A stretch of DNA of 64,000 nt from Candidatus Lernaella stagnicola (GTDB taxonomy: Bacteria > Lernaellota > Lernaellaia > Lernaellales > Lernaellaceae). A program made the position numbers and the translations under genes. Within the stretch, counting starts at the first letter, position 1; every line of letters starts with the position of its first letter. The notes under the pieces are model-generated. The model was not told the DNA's origin, did no database searches, and saw only the letters and a program-made list of their open reading frames with translations. Location of the stretch: assembly GCA_030765525.1 (NCBI GenBank), contig JAVCCK010000035.1, positions 1 through 64,000 of the forward strand, in the 5' to 3' direction. Positions 36,881 through 45,569 of the stretch are shown piece after piece.

Positions 36881-37975
36881 TTGAGTTTCGCCGACCGCCT
36901 TTCTCGGGCTATTTATCGGCGTCATCCTCCTTTTCCGTGGAACGCGTTGTCTTGGATTTTGGCGCCCGTGGGGTGGCTATACGGCACGTTTATGCGTGTT
37001 CGCGAGGCCGCGTATGCCAACGGCTGGCTGCGTAGCACGCACCCCGATAGCCGGGTGATCAGCATCGGCAACCTGACCATGGGCGGTACGGGCAAAACGC
37101 CGGTCACCGTTTTTCTTGCCGCGTCGCTTACCCAGGCGGGTCACCGCGTGGCGGTGGTCAGCCGGGGATACCACGGCAGTTTGGAAGGACGCACGGCGGT
37201 CGTTTCCGACGGGAGCAGCGTTCGCCTCACGGCGCGTGAAGCGGGCGACGAGCCCATCATGCTGGCTCGCCGTTTGCCCGGCGTTCCCGTGCTGATCGGC
37301 GCGAATCGCGGCGAAGCGGCGGAGCGGGCGGTCGCCGAGTTCCAGCCGGACATCATCCTGTGCGACGACGCCTTTTCCCACTTGCGCTTGCGGCGGGACC
37401 TGAACCTGGTTCTGGTTCACGGACGCGACGGACTCGGCAACCGCCGCGTCACGCCGGCCGGTCCCCTACGCGAGCCGCCCTCGGCGCTCCGTCGGGCCGA
37501 CGCGGTGATCATCAACACGACCACGGCCGACGACCCCGCCGTCACCGACCAACTGCTGCGAGCCGGTTTTCGCGGGCCGATTTTTCGCGTGCGCTACGGC
37601 GCGCCGGGCTTTCGCCGCCACCCGGGCGGGGAGACGGTGGCCGGGGAGACGCTGGCGAACCAGCCGGTGCTGGCGTTCGCGGCGACGGCTCGGCCGGCGG
37701 ATTTTTTCGTTTCGCTACGCCGTGCCGACCTACAAGTAGTGGAAACCAAAGCGTTTCCCGATCACCACGCCTATTGCGAGGCGGATCTTCAGAGTCTGAC
37801 GGAGCTTGCCGCTCAACGTGGCATCGGCTATCTTGTCACCACCGAAAAAGACGCGGTAAAACTACCCGCCCGAGCTTCGGCGACCGGTCAAATTTTGGTC
37901 GCCGGAATTGAACTAATCGGAGAGGGTGACGATTTGTCGGCGCTGCTGGCGCTGGTGACCGCGTCGGATCGATAA
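36881..37975 (+). CDS. lpxK: Tetraacyldisaccharide 4'-kinase LpxK
   Basis: 364 residues from TTG 36881. Inner-membrane-associated kinase that phosphorylates the 4' position of the lipid A precursor. N-terminal amphipathic/hydrophobic part (SWILAPVGWLYGTFMRVREA), then the Walker A GNLTMGGTGKT (63-73), SRGYHG, and CDDAFSHLRLRRDL. The C-terminus contains FPDHHAY and TTEKDAVK. It begins the lipid A/core operon, which proves an outer membrane. Confidence 0.95.
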   Translation: MSFADRLSRAIYRRHPPFPWNALSWILAPVGWLYGTFMRVREAAYANGWLRSTHPDSRVISIGNLTMGGTGKTPVTVFLAASLTQAGHRVAVVSRGYHGSLEGRTAVVSDGSSVRLTAREAGDEPIMLARRLPGVPVLIGANRGEAAERAVAEFQPDIILCDDAFSHLRLRRDLNLVLVHGRDGLGNRRVTPAGPLREPPSALRRADAVIINTTTADDPAVTDQLLRAGFRGPIFRVRYGAPGFRRHPGGETVAGETLANQPVLAFAATARPADFFVSLRRADLQVVETKAFPDHHAYCEADLQSLTELAAQRGIGYLVTTEKDAVKLPARASATGQILVAGIELIGEGDDLSALLALVTASDR

Positions 37976-38005
37976 CGAAGACCACAACACCCGGCGGAGG
38001 AACCT

Positions 38006-38584
38006 TTGTCTCGACGCGCTTTGTTCCTTGATCGTGACGGCACCGTGACGCGGGAAGTCGGTTACGTTAATCATCCTTCCCGGCTGGAATTGATACCCGG
38101 CGCCGCCGTGACCATTCGACGCTGCAACGAGGCCGGGGTGCCGGTGGTGCTCGTGACCAATCAGGCTGGCGCGGCGCGAGGCTATTTCCCGATTGCCCTG
38201 GTGTATGAGGTGCACGCGCGACTCGATGCGTTGCTGGCCGCGGCGGGCGCCCGGCTGGACGGCGTGTATTTTTCGCCCTTTGTCAAAGAGGGGAAGGTGC
38301 CTCCGTACAATGTCGATCATCCCTGGCGCAAACCGAACGCGGGTATGCTGGAGATGGCGGCGCGGGATTTGGATTTGGACCTGCCTCGGTCGGTCGCCGT
38401 GGGGGATAAAATCACGGATGTGGAAATGATCCAAGGCGTCGGGGGCAAGGGCGTGTTCGTATTGACCGGCTACGGCCGGGGCGAGTTGGAATACCGGCGC
38501 GATACATGGCCCACGGAGCCGGACCATATCACCGAAGATCTGGGAAGCGCGGCGGACTGGATCTTGGCGGAGCTGACGCGATGA
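38006..38584 (+). CDS. gmhB: D,D-heptose 1,7-bisphosphate phosphatase (GmhB-like HAD)
   Basis: 192 residues from TTG 38006 with GGAGG 5-6 nt upstream. HAD motif I is LDRDGT (8-13), motif II LVTNQAG, motif III RKPNAGM and motif IV VGDKITD. It should remove the 7-phosphate of D-glycero-D-manno-heptose 1,7-bisphosphate. The Cys/His zinc loop of the E. coli enzyme is absent: the matching segment reads YFSPFVKEGKVPPYNVDHPW, with no cysteines. The gene is coupled (ATGA) to a heptose kinase gene, supporting the role. Confidence 0.9.
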   Translation: MSRRALFLDRDGTVTREVGYVNHPSRLELIPGAAVTIRRCNEAGVPVVLVTNQAGAARGYFPIALVYEVHARLDALLAAAGARLDGVYFSPFVKEGKVPPYNVDHPWRKPNAGMLEMAARDLDLDLPRSVAVGDKITDVEMIQGVGGKGVFVLTGYGRGELEYRRDTWPTEPDHITEDLGSAADWILAELTR

Positions 38585-39585
38585 ACGACAAATTACTGGC
38601 GTTGTTGGAGCAGTTTCCGGAACACGAAGTGGCTGTCATCGGCGACCTCGTGGCCGATCAATTCATTTACGGCGAAGCCAAGCGAGTCAGCCGCGAAGCG
38701 CCGGTATTGATCGTCGAACACGAGGCCGACAAGATCGCGCTGGGCGGCGGTGCGAACTGTGCGCACAATGTCCTGGCGCTGGGCGGGCACCCGCTTGTCG
38801 TCGGCATTATCGGCGACGACCTGCAGGGCGCGCAGCTTCTGGAAACACTGCAGGAACGCGGTATCGGCACGGATTTCATTTTGCGCGATCCAAGCCGCGA
38901 CACGACGACCAAACAGCGAATCGTGGCCAGCGGTCTGCACACAACCTATCAACAATTGGTGCGCGTCGATCGCGGTAGCCGCGTGCCGGTCAGTGGCGAC
39001 GTGGAGAAAAAGCTGCTCGACCTGGCCGACCAAACCGCCGGTATGAGCGATATCATGGTGGCCAGCGACTACGGCTACGGCGTTTTCTCCGAATCCATGA
39101 TTACGCGCATGTCGGCCATCGCCGAAAGCGACTGGATCAAGGTGCTGGTCGATAGTCGTTACCGGGCCCTGCAGTTCAAGGGCGCGCACCTTTTAACGCC
39201 GAACGAGCCCGAGGCCGGGGCGGCGTGCCATATGGAAATTCGGACCCGGCAGGATGTGGAACTGGTTGCCGAGCGCCTGTTGCACGGGGCCAACGCCGAG
39301 CGCGTGGTCATCACCCGCGGGCGCGAAGGCATGTACGTGCGCGATGCGAATAAGGGCGGCGAGTTCATACCGATATACGGCACGGATCAAATCGCCGATG
39401 TCACCGGCGCGGGTGACACCGTGATGGCCGTATTTGCCTTGGCGGCGGCCTGCAAGGCGGACCTGGGGGTCGCGGTGCGCCTGGCGACGGTCGCGGCGGG
39501 GCTGGCGGTGTTGAAACACGGTACAGCCACGGTCACGGTCGATGAGATTCGCACCGCGTTGGAGAAGCATCCGTGGCAAGAGTAA
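38581..39585 (+). CDS. PfkB-family heptose 7-phosphate kinase-like protein (paralogue 1)
   Basis: 334 residues, overlapping gmhB by 4 nt. PfkB/ribokinase fold: IGDLVADQFIYGEA, GGGANCAHNVLALGG, and the active-site motif DVTGAGDTVMAV. It resembles the kinase half of HldE (RfaE1) but is more divergent than the second copy at 50243. Its place between gmhB and the adenylyltransferase fits phosphorylation of D-glycero-D-manno-heptose 7-phosphate at C1. Two kinases in one window raise the possibility of a specialised substrate for one of them. Confidence 0.85.
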   Translation: MNDKLLALLEQFPEHEVAVIGDLVADQFIYGEAKRVSREAPVLIVEHEADKIALGGGANCAHNVLALGGHPLVVGIIGDDLQGAQLLETLQERGIGTDFILRDPSRDTTTKQRIVASGLHTTYQQLVRVDRGSRVPVSGDVEKKLLDLADQTAGMSDIMVASDYGYGVFSESMITRMSAIAESDWIKVLVDSRYRALQFKGAHLLTPNEPEAGAACHMEIRTRQDVELVAERLLHGANAERVVITRGREGMYVRDANKGGEFIPIYGTDQIADVTGAGDTVMAVFALAAACKADLGVAVRLATVAAGLAVLKHGTATVTVDEIRTALEKHPWQE

Positions 39586-40055
39586 TGAACGAAGCCGAAC
39601 TGTCGCGGGAGGTCGCGGCGCACAAGGACGCGGGCCGCGTGGTCGTGTTTGCGAACGGGGCGTTCGACCTGCTGCACGTGGGCCACACGCGGTATCTGCA
39701 AGGGGCGGCGGCGGAGGGCGACGTGCTGGTCGTGGCGCTGAATTCCGATGAAAGCGTGCGCGAACTGAAGGGGCCGGGTCGTCCGATCACGCCGCTGGTC
39801 GAGCGCGTGGAAATGATCGCCGCGCTGGAATGCGTCGACTACGTGACGACGTTCACCGAAACCGATGTCAGCCGCTTGCTGCTTTTGTTGAAACCGCACG
39901 TGCACGCCAAGGGCAGCGATTACACTGTGGACACGGTGCCTGAGGTCGAAACGGTTCGCAGCTACGGTGGCCGAGTGGCCATCACCGGCGGGCCGAAAGA
40001 TCACAACACCACCGACATCGTCACCCGCGTGAGGGGTGAGGAGAACGAACTGTGA
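39585..40055 (+). CDS. rfaE2: D-glycero-beta-D-manno-heptose 1-phosphate adenylyltransferase
   Basis: 156 residues from ATG 39585 (TAATG overlap with the kinase); GTG 39573 would add four residues. Nucleotidyltransferase with FDLLHVGHTRYL (HxGH motif) and the matching C-terminal TTDIVTRVR. It makes ADP-heptose from heptose 1-phosphate. In E. coli this domain is fused to the kinase as HldE; here it is a separate gene directly after it. Confidence 0.92.
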   Translation: MNEAELSREVAAHKDAGRVVVFANGAFDLLHVGHTRYLQGAAAEGDVLVVALNSDESVRELKGPGRPITPLVERVEMIAALECVDYVTTFTETDVSRLLLLLKPHVHAKGSDYTVDTVPEVETVRSYGGRVAITGGPKDHNTTDIVTRVRGEENEL

Positions 40056-41002
40056 AATGCATTGTCACCGGGGCGGCGGGTTTCATCGGGTCGCATCTGT
40101 GTGATCGCTTGCTCGCCGACGGCCACGAGGTCGTGGGCGTGGATTGCTTCACGGATTACTATCCGCGCACTTTCAAAGAGGCGAACATTGCCGCGGCCAG
40201 GGCGCACGAGCGCTTCACTTTCCGCGAGGCGGACCTCAACGAGTTGGACCTGGCGTCACTCATCGAGCCCGGCGATGTGATCTATCACCAGGCAGCGCAA
40301 GCCGGGGTGCGCGCCAGTTGGGGGCAGTCGTTCCGGGTTTACACGGCGCTCAATCTCGACGCCACGCAAAAACTGCTTGAAGTATGCAAAGAAAAAAGAC
40401 CGGCTCGTTTCGTGTATGCGGGCAGTTCCAGCGTCTACGGCGACGCCGCCAAGTTCCCGGAGCACGAAGACGACCACCCGCGACCGATCAGCCCCTACGG
40501 TGTGACGAAACTGGCGGCCGAACACCTGTGCATGCTGTACCACAAGGCTTTCGGAATCCCGACGGTCTCGCTGCGCTACTTCACGGTATACGGCCCGCGA
40601 CAGCGACCCGACATGGCCTTCCATAAATGGTGCCGCGCCGCGCTGCGCGACGAGCCGCTGTCGATCTTCGGCGACGGCAACCAAACCCGCGATTTCACTT
40701 ATGTGGATGACATCGTCGCGGGAGTGATCGCCGCGGCCTCGGCCGATTGCGCGGGACAAGTGATCAATCTGGGCGGTGGCCATCGCGTGACCGTGCGCCA
40801 CGTGCTGGACATGCTCACCAAAATTCACGGCCGGCCCCTGCGTCTGGCCGATGAGGGAAACCAAAAAGGCGACGTGCGGCACACAGCGGCGGATATCACG
40901 CGGGCGGGCGAACTTCTGGGTTTCAAACCGCAGGTGTCTCTCGAAGACGGCCTGCGGGCGGAGTACGAATGGATGCGAAATCTACTCGCGGCGGAGAAAT
41001 GA
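40052..41002 (+). CDS. NAD-dependent sugar epimerase/dehydratase
   Basis: 316 residues from GTG 40052 (GTGA overlap). Extended SDR with GAAGFIG (7-13), QAAQAGVRASWG, SSSSVYGD, and catalytic YGVTK. The DCFTDYY segment and VRASWG resemble UDP-glucuronate 4-epimerase and UDP-glucose-epimerase-like proteins. In this operon, between ADP-heptose and KDO genes, an epimerisation needed for the core is likely, for example supplying an epimerised hexose. It does not look like the ADP-heptose epimerase HldD, whose cofactor loop differs. The substrate is uncertain. Confidence 0.8.
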   Translation: MKCIVTGAAGFIGSHLCDRLLADGHEVVGVDCFTDYYPRTFKEANIAAARAHERFTFREADLNELDLASLIEPGDVIYHQAAQAGVRASWGQSFRVYTALNLDATQKLLEVCKEKRPARFVYAGSSSVYGDAAKFPEHEDDHPRPISPYGVTKLAAEHLCMLYHKAFGIPTVSLRYFTVYGPRQRPDMAFHKWCRAALRDEPLSIFGDGNQTRDFTYVDDIVAGVIAAASADCAGQVINLGGGHRVTVRHVLDMLTKIHGRPLRLADEGNQKGDVRHTAADITRAGELLGFKPQVSLEDGLRAEYEWMRNLLAAEK

Positions 41003-41175
41003 TTCCGGAGGCGATTCTCCGCGCGTTGCGTTGCCCGATCTCGGGGGAGTCGCTGCGGCTTTCGGATGACCGACAATGGTTGATCAGCGACGCGGCGGGC
41101 GTGCGGTACCCCATTGAGGACGGCGTGGCGCGACTGCGGACCGAGGCGGCGGAAAAAACAGGAGACAAAACATGA
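40999..41175 (+). CDS. Trm112/UPF0434-family small protein
   Basis: 58 residues from ATG 40999, overlapping both neighbours by 4 nt. The pattern ILRALRCPISGESLRLS and GVRYPIEDGVARL fits the UPF0434/YcaR family, which accompanies lpxK and kdsB in E. coli. Only one Cys remains, in RCPIS, so zinc binding is unlikely. The function is unknown. Confidence 0.85.
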   Translation: MIPEAILRALRCPISGESLRLSDDRQWLISDAAGVRYPIEDGVARLRTEAAEKTGDKT

Positions 41176-42008
41176 TACCGGTCAAGATCGGCGATATCTC
41201 TATCGGCCACGGGGAGCCGCTGGCATTGATTGCCGGGCCTTGCGTGCTCGAAACGCTCGACGAGGCGCTCGCGATCGCGGACTTTGTCAAAACCGAGGCC
41301 GACAAGCGGGGCATGCCCTACATTTTCAAGGCGTCTTATGAGAAGGACAATCGCGGCAAACCGACTGGGTACGCGGGGCCGGGTCTCGATAAAGGCCTGG
41401 AAATGCTGGCGGCGATCAAGCGCAAAATCGGCGTGCCGGTGCTTTCCGACATCCATCGCGAGACCGATGTGAAGGCCGCGGCGGAGGTGCTCGACATCGT
41501 GCAAATCCCGGCCTACTTGTGTCAACAGACCAGCCTCGTGCTGGAGGTCGGCAGGTACGCGAAGGTCGTCAACGTGAAGAAGGGCCAGTTCCTGGCGCCC
41601 GAAGACATGCAAAGCGCCGTGTCGAAGCTGCACCACGTGGGCAACGAGCAGATTCTGCTTACCGATCGGGGCGCAAGTTTCGGCTACCACCGGCTGGTCT
41701 TCGACCCGCGGTCCGTGCCGATCATGCAAGGCCTCGGGCATCCGGTGGTCGTCGATCCGACGCACATGGTGCGCATCTATGGCCGCTCGAGTGCCGACCC
41801 GGAGGGGGGCGAACCGGAGTTTGCGGCGACGCTGGCCAGGGCCGGTGTGGCGGCGGGCGCGAACGCGATATTCATTGAAACGCATCCGTCGCCCTTTGAG
41901 GCCGCATGTGACGCGGCCAGCATGGTTTGCATGGGCGACGAGCTTCCGGAAGTGCTCGACCAAATCGTAGCGATCGCGCGGATGCTGCGCGAAAAAGGCA
42001 TTGCGTAA
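41172..42008 (+). CDS. kdsA: 3-deoxy-D-manno-octulosonate 8-phosphate synthase KdsA
   Basis: 278 residues. TIM-barrel aldolase joining phosphoenolpyruvate and arabinose 5-phosphate to give KDO 8-phosphate. The signature AGPCVLE (C24) shows a metal-dependent enzyme; metal-independent ones have Asn there. KASYEKDNR, LSDIHRETD, LLTDRGASFGYH and DPTHMVR follow in order, and IETHPSP carries the late metal Glu. No kdsB, kdsC or kdsD is in the window. Confidence 0.96.
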   Translation: MIPVKIGDISIGHGEPLALIAGPCVLETLDEALAIADFVKTEADKRGMPYIFKASYEKDNRGKPTGYAGPGLDKGLEMLAAIKRKIGVPVLSDIHRETDVKAAAEVLDIVQIPAYLCQQTSLVLEVGRYAKVVNVKKGQFLAPEDMQSAVSKLHHVGNEQILLTDRGASFGYHRLVFDPRSVPIMQGLGHPVVVDPTHMVRIYGRSSADPEGGEPEFAATLARAGVAAGANAIFIETHPSPFEAACDAASMVCMGDELPEVLDQIVAIARMLREKGIA

Positions 42009-42053
42009 ACAAATTACCACGCGCCGCAGGGCGTGAACCTTTAGGGGAATTGG

Positions 42054-42689
42054 ATGAAAATTTTTATTGATTCAGCCGACGTGGACGAAATCGCGCAGGC
42101 GGTCGAAATGAAACTGTGCGACGGCGTGACGACGAATCCGACGCTCATTGCCAAGACCGGCAAGCCCAACGCCGAGGTGATTGCGGAAATCTGCCGCCTC
42201 ACCGACACGCCGGTCAACGCCGAAACGGTTGGCATTTCCTACGACGAAATCATTGCCGAGGGAAGCGAACTGGCGACGATCGCGGATAACGTCGTGGTCA
42301 AAATCCCGATGTGCAAAGATGGCCTGCGCGCCGTCAGTTACTTTGCCGAGAAGGGCGTTCGGACGACCGTCACGCTGATTTTCAACGCGGCGCAGGCGCT
42401 TTTGGCAGCCAAGGCCGGGGCGTCATTCATCGCGCCGTTTGTGGGTCGCCTCGACGACATCAGCACCGACGGCATGGAAATAATCGCGGAGATCGTGGAG
42501 ATCTACGATTGGTACGACCTGATGACCGAGGTGGTTGTCGCCTCGGTACGCTCGCCGATGCACGTGAAAAACTCGGCGCTGGCCGGGGCGCACGCGATCA
42601 CGGTGCCGTTTTCGTTGATCGAGAAATTGATGGCGCACCCGCTGACCGAAGCCGGCATCGCGCAATTCCTGGCCGACGCGGGGCGGTAA
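42054..42689 (+). CDS. Transaldolase / fructose-6-phosphate aldolase family protein
   Basis: 211 residues, the short TalC/MipB-type length. Schiff-base Lys83 lies in VVVKIPM. GVTTNPTLIAK and TLIFNAAQALLAAKAGA are the family signatures. It probably acts as transaldolase, moving dihydroxyacetone units between fructose 6-phosphate and aldoses; fructose-6-phosphate aldolase cannot be excluded. Next to heptose genes it could balance sedoheptulose 7-phosphate, the source of ADP-heptose. Confidence 0.9.
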   Translation: MKIFIDSADVDEIAQAVEMKLCDGVTTNPTLIAKTGKPNAEVIAEICRLTDTPVNAETVGISYDEIIAEGSELATIADNVVVKIPMCKDGLRAVSYFAEKGVRTTVTLIFNAAQALLAAKAGASFIAPFVGRLDDISTDGMEIIAEIVEIYDWYDLMTEVVVASVRSPMHVKNSALAGAHAITVPFSLIEKLMAHPLTEAGIAQFLADAGR

Positions 42690-42696
42690 ACGGGCC

Positions 42697-43452
42697 ATGA
42701 AAATCACCGTCGCTGTGATCACGAAAAACGAGGAGGCGAACATCGAGCGCTGCCTGGCGGGCGTTCCGTTCGCCGACGAGATCGTCGTGGTCGACAGCGG
42801 CAGTGAAGATCGCACGGTGGAAATCGCGCGACGTTTCACCGAGCGGGTCGTGCATCACGATTGGCTCGGGCACGTCAAACAGAAGCAGCACGCGGTGGAC
42901 ATTGCCTCGCACGACTGGATTTTCAGTCTCGACGCCGACGAAGAGGTCAGCGAGGAGTTAGCGAGGCTCATCGCGGAACTGAAGGTCGCCGGGCCGAAAA
43001 GCGACGCTTACACCGTGCGGCGCAAAACCTTTTACCTAGGCAAATGGATCGATCACAGCGGTTGGTATCCCGACAAGCGCATTCGGTTGTTTCACCGCGG
43101 CCGGGCGCACTGGGGCGGTTACGATCCGCACGATGAAGTGGTGTGCGACGGTTCGGTCGCCGAACTGGACGGCGATCTGCACCATTACAGCTACCGCGAT
43201 TTGGCGCACCACCTCTCGAGAATCAACGAATACACGACGATCATGGCGCACGAGTATTGGGAGAGGGGCAAACGGGCCACCGCGGCGGACCTCGTGTTTC
43301 GGCCGCCCTTCGCGTTTTTGAAAAAGTACATTTTGCAGCGCGGCTTCCTCGACGGCCTGCATGGCTTTCTGGTCTGCGGATTGTCGGCCTACTACGTGTT
43401 TTGCAAGTACGCCAAGTTGTGGGAGTTAGGACGGGCGGAGCGGCGGCGGTGA
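42697..43452 (+). CDS. WaaE/KdtX-type family 2 glycosyltransferase
   Basis: 251 residues. GT2 fold: VAVITKNEEANIERCL, VDSGSEDRT, and the DxD equivalent LDADEEV. The central block GWYPDKRIRLFHRGRAHWGG is typical of the WaaE/KdtX lipopolysaccharide core glucosyltransferases. A short hydrophobic C-terminus may associate with the membrane. It is coupled by GTGA to the following heptosyltransferase, so both probably build the inner core. Confidence 0.9.
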   Translation: MKITVAVITKNEEANIERCLAGVPFADEIVVVDSGSEDRTVEIARRFTERVVHHDWLGHVKQKQHAVDIASHDWIFSLDADEEVSEELARLIAELKVAGPKSDAYTVRRKTFYLGKWIDHSGWYPDKRIRLFHRGRAHWGGYDPHDEVVCDGSVAELDGDLHHYSYRDLAHHLSRINEYTTIMAHEYWERGKRATAADLVFRPPFAFLKKYILQRGFLDGLHGFLVCGLSAYYVFCKYAKLWELGRAERRR

Positions 43453-44465
43453 AGCGCGTACTCATCGTGCAAACGGCCTATCTCGGCGACGTCGTTCTCT
43501 CGCAGCCCCTGTGGGCGGCGGTCAAAACCTATTGGCCGGAAGCCCAAGTCGACGTGTTGGTCCAGCCGCAGTGGGCGTCGCTGATCGAACAAGACGCCGC
43601 TCTGGCCGAAGTGCTGGTTTTCGATAAGCGAAAGCACGACAAGGGTTTGGCCGGCCTGCTCCGGCTGTCGCGCGACTTGCGGCGGCGGCACTACGACCTG
43701 GCACTCTGCCCCCACCCGAGTTTCCGCAGCGCCCTGCTACTGGCCATGGCGCGCATTCCCCATCGGGTGGGTTTTGCGGATTCCGCCGGCCGCTTCTTCT
43801 TCACTGATCGCGTACACCGCGATACGTCGCAACACGAAGTCGACCGCGTTCTGTCGCTCACGACCGCCCTGGGTTGGCGCGTTCCGAACGAACAGCGCAC
43901 GCCGCGATTGGTGATCAATCCGGAAGCCGCCGGGCGCTTGGCGTCATGGGGATTGCCGGAAGACGGCCGTTATGTCTGCGTGCATCCCGGTTCGGTATGG
44001 GCGACCAAGCGGTGGCTGCCCGAGGGCTTTGCGGCGGTGCTGTCGGCTTTGGCCGACGACGGTTACACGCCGGTTGTGCTCGGCGGGCGGGACGATATCG
44101 AACTGGCCAACATCGTGCAGGATCATTGCCGCACGTTGCCGGTGAATCTGGCCGGCCGCTTGTCGTTGACCGAACTGACGGCTGTGCTCTCCCGGGCCGC
44201 GCTTTTGGTGACCAACGACAGTGGGCCGATGCACATTGCCGGCGCGGTCGGCACACCGGTGGCGGCGGTATTCGGCAGCACGACGCCGGAGTTGGGTTAC
44301 GCGCCGGTGGGATCGCCTTCGCGCATCCTGCAGCGTCATCTGCCTTGCCGCCCCTGCGGCCCGCACGGGTATCGCAGTTGCCCCCTCGATCATTTCCATT
44401 GCATGCGCCACGTGACCGAAGCCGAAGTCACCGCTGCCGCGCGTGAGTTGCTTACCGCCGAATAA
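43449..44465 (+). CDS. ADP-heptose:LPS heptosyltransferase II (WaaF-like, GT9)
   Basis: 338 residues from GTG 43449. GT9 fold: N-terminal VLIVQTAYLGDVVLSQPL, middle CVHPGSVWATKRW (nucleotide-binding), and LLVTNDSGPMHIAGAVGTPVAA. The C-terminal cysteine cluster CRPCG...SCPL and CMRHV matches the heptosyltransferase II family. It transfers heptose onto the LPS inner core. Last gene of the lpxK operon. Confidence 0.92.
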   Translation: MKRVLIVQTAYLGDVVLSQPLWAAVKTYWPEAQVDVLVQPQWASLIEQDAALAEVLVFDKRKHDKGLAGLLRLSRDLRRRHYDLALCPHPSFRSALLLAMARIPHRVGFADSAGRFFFTDRVHRDTSQHEVDRVLSLTTALGWRVPNEQRTPRLVINPEAAGRLASWGLPEDGRYVCVHPGSVWATKRWLPEGFAAVLSALADDGYTPVVLGGRDDIELANIVQDHCRTLPVNLAGRLSLTELTAVLSRAALLVTNDSGPMHIAGAVGTPVAAVFGSTTPELGYAPVGSPSRILQRHLPCRPCGPHGYRSCPLDHFHCMRHVTEAEVTAAARELLTAE

Positions 44466-44471
44466 AAAAAT

Positions 44472-44494
44472 GGCGGAGCAGGGGATGCTCCGCC
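44472..44494 (-). terminator. Rho-independent terminator of the 45485-44514 lipoprotein gene
   Basis: GGCGGAGC (44472-44479) and GCTCCGCC (44487-44494) form an 8-bp GC-rich stem with a 7-nt loop. On the minus strand it is followed by a run of seven Ts (44470-44464 region), which fits a terminator 20 nt after the lipoprotein stop. The same hairpin may also slow plus-strand readthrough from waaF. Confidence 0.8.
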
Positions 44495-44513
44495 GAGAAA
44501 GAGGATCGCTTGG

Positions 44514-45485
44514 CTAGAAAATGTTGGCTTCGACGGTGAGTTTGGCTTGGATTCTCAGGTTCCTACTTTTCACGGCGAGCGGCTGCTCGCTGACAACGAC
44601 GAAGTCAAAGTGCATGTCTTCGCCGCTTACCATCTTCTCGAAAGCTTCCTTGATCCGCGTGGCGCCGCCCTCAACGAGCATTTCGTAACCCTGAAGTTTT
44701 TCGTCGGGTTCGAGGAAGGCGTGGGCGATGATGGATTCCTCCATATCGGTCGCGCCCTTGGGACTGATGTACACGGTCACTTCGGCGAGTTGGTCACCTC
44801 TATTTTTGACCGAACCCTCGAGCATGGCCTGGTAGATTCGTTTGACGTTCTTCTCGTAGCTTGTCAGACCACCGGGCGACAGGATGCCGGTTCTCCAATA
44901 GGCGGGCAGGGCGGAAAGTTGGATCCAGTCCACGATCACTTCACCCTGGTTCGCGCCCTGGACTTCCACGATTGGATTGATGACGTAGCCTTCGCCGAGC
45001 GCGCCGAACACGGCGGCGAGATTCTCATGGATGGTTTCCGAACCTTGGTCCATGTCGCTGGGATTGGTCAGTTCCAGCGCTTCGCCTGCTTGCAGGGTCA
45101 CGGTACCGATCATTTCCGGTTGGCCGTCGGCGCTATTGTTGGGAACCGCACTCAACGTGACAAAGGCGGGCGAGTCACTGTGGTTGCGCATGTAGCCCTT
45201 GACGAAGAATCGCACCTCGCCCAAACCGAGGCGATACACGTCGATGCGTTCGGACAATTTGCTGATATCTACCGCGCCGGCGGCGACGCGATCACCTAAG
45301 GCGACTGCAACGTCTTCCATCACGATGGTCGATTTCACGTTGCGTTCGCTGTCGCTGTTATGAATGGTCCGTGAAACGGTGATTTCCTGGCGGGTCGCCT
45401 CTTCGATCATCTCCTCAATGTCCCCACACCCCGAGATAACCAGCAGGCTCAGTAACAAAAACGCGATCCAGAAGTATCGCAGCAT
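44514..45485 (-). CDS. Lipoprotein under a c-di-GMP-I riboswitch, function unknown
   Basis: 323 residues from ATG 45485; AAGGAG lies 8 nt upstream. Lipoprotein signal ending VISGC. The mature protein is beta-rich with two halves of similar style: each has a VxVYRLGLGEVRFFVKGY-like or VTVYISPKGA-like strand pair, and polar acidic loops. No catalytic motif is seen; it may be a surface structural or binding protein. The 5' untranslated region carries a GEMM-I riboswitch and a Shine-Dalgarno-complementary segment, so synthesis is probably controlled by cyclic di-GMP. The family is not recognised. Confidence 0.85.
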   Translation of the reverse strand: MLRYFWIAFLLLSLLVISGCGDIEEMIEEATRQEITVSRTIHNSDSERNVKSTIVMEDVAVALGDRVAAGAVDISKLSERIDVYRLGLGEVRFFVKGYMRNHSDSPAFVTLSAVPNNSADGQPEMIGTVTLQAGEALELTNPSDMDQGSETIHENLAAVFGALGEGYVINPIVEVQGANQGEVIVDWIQLSALPAYWRTGILSPGGLTSYEKNVKRIYQAMLEGSVKNRGDQLAEVTVYISPKGATDMEESIIAHAFLEPDEKLQGYEMLVEGGATRIKEAFEKMVSGEDMHFDFVVVSEQPLAVKSRNLRIQAKLTVEANIF

Positions 45486-45493
45486 AACAATTT

Positions 45494-45569
45494 CTCCTTG
45501 TTCCGGTGCCACACATCGAAAGTGCGGGCGGGACAAGGAGGAACCGGCGTATCCGGATCGCTCGTCCCG
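45494..45569 (-). promoter_or_regulatory. Expression platform of riboswitch 1 (SD / anti-SD / competitor)
   Basis: Minus-strand order from P1: CGGGAC (45569-45564) shares 3 nt with the P1 3' strand. CTCCTTGT (45540-45533) is a perfect complement of the Shine-Dalgarno ACAAGGAG (45501-45494). CTCCTTGT runs straight into GTCCCG (45534-45529), the complement of CGGGAC. The anti-SD can therefore be tied up by CGGGAC only if P1 opens. The inferred logic is ligand bound, P1 closed, anti-SD free, translation off. Confidence 0.65.
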
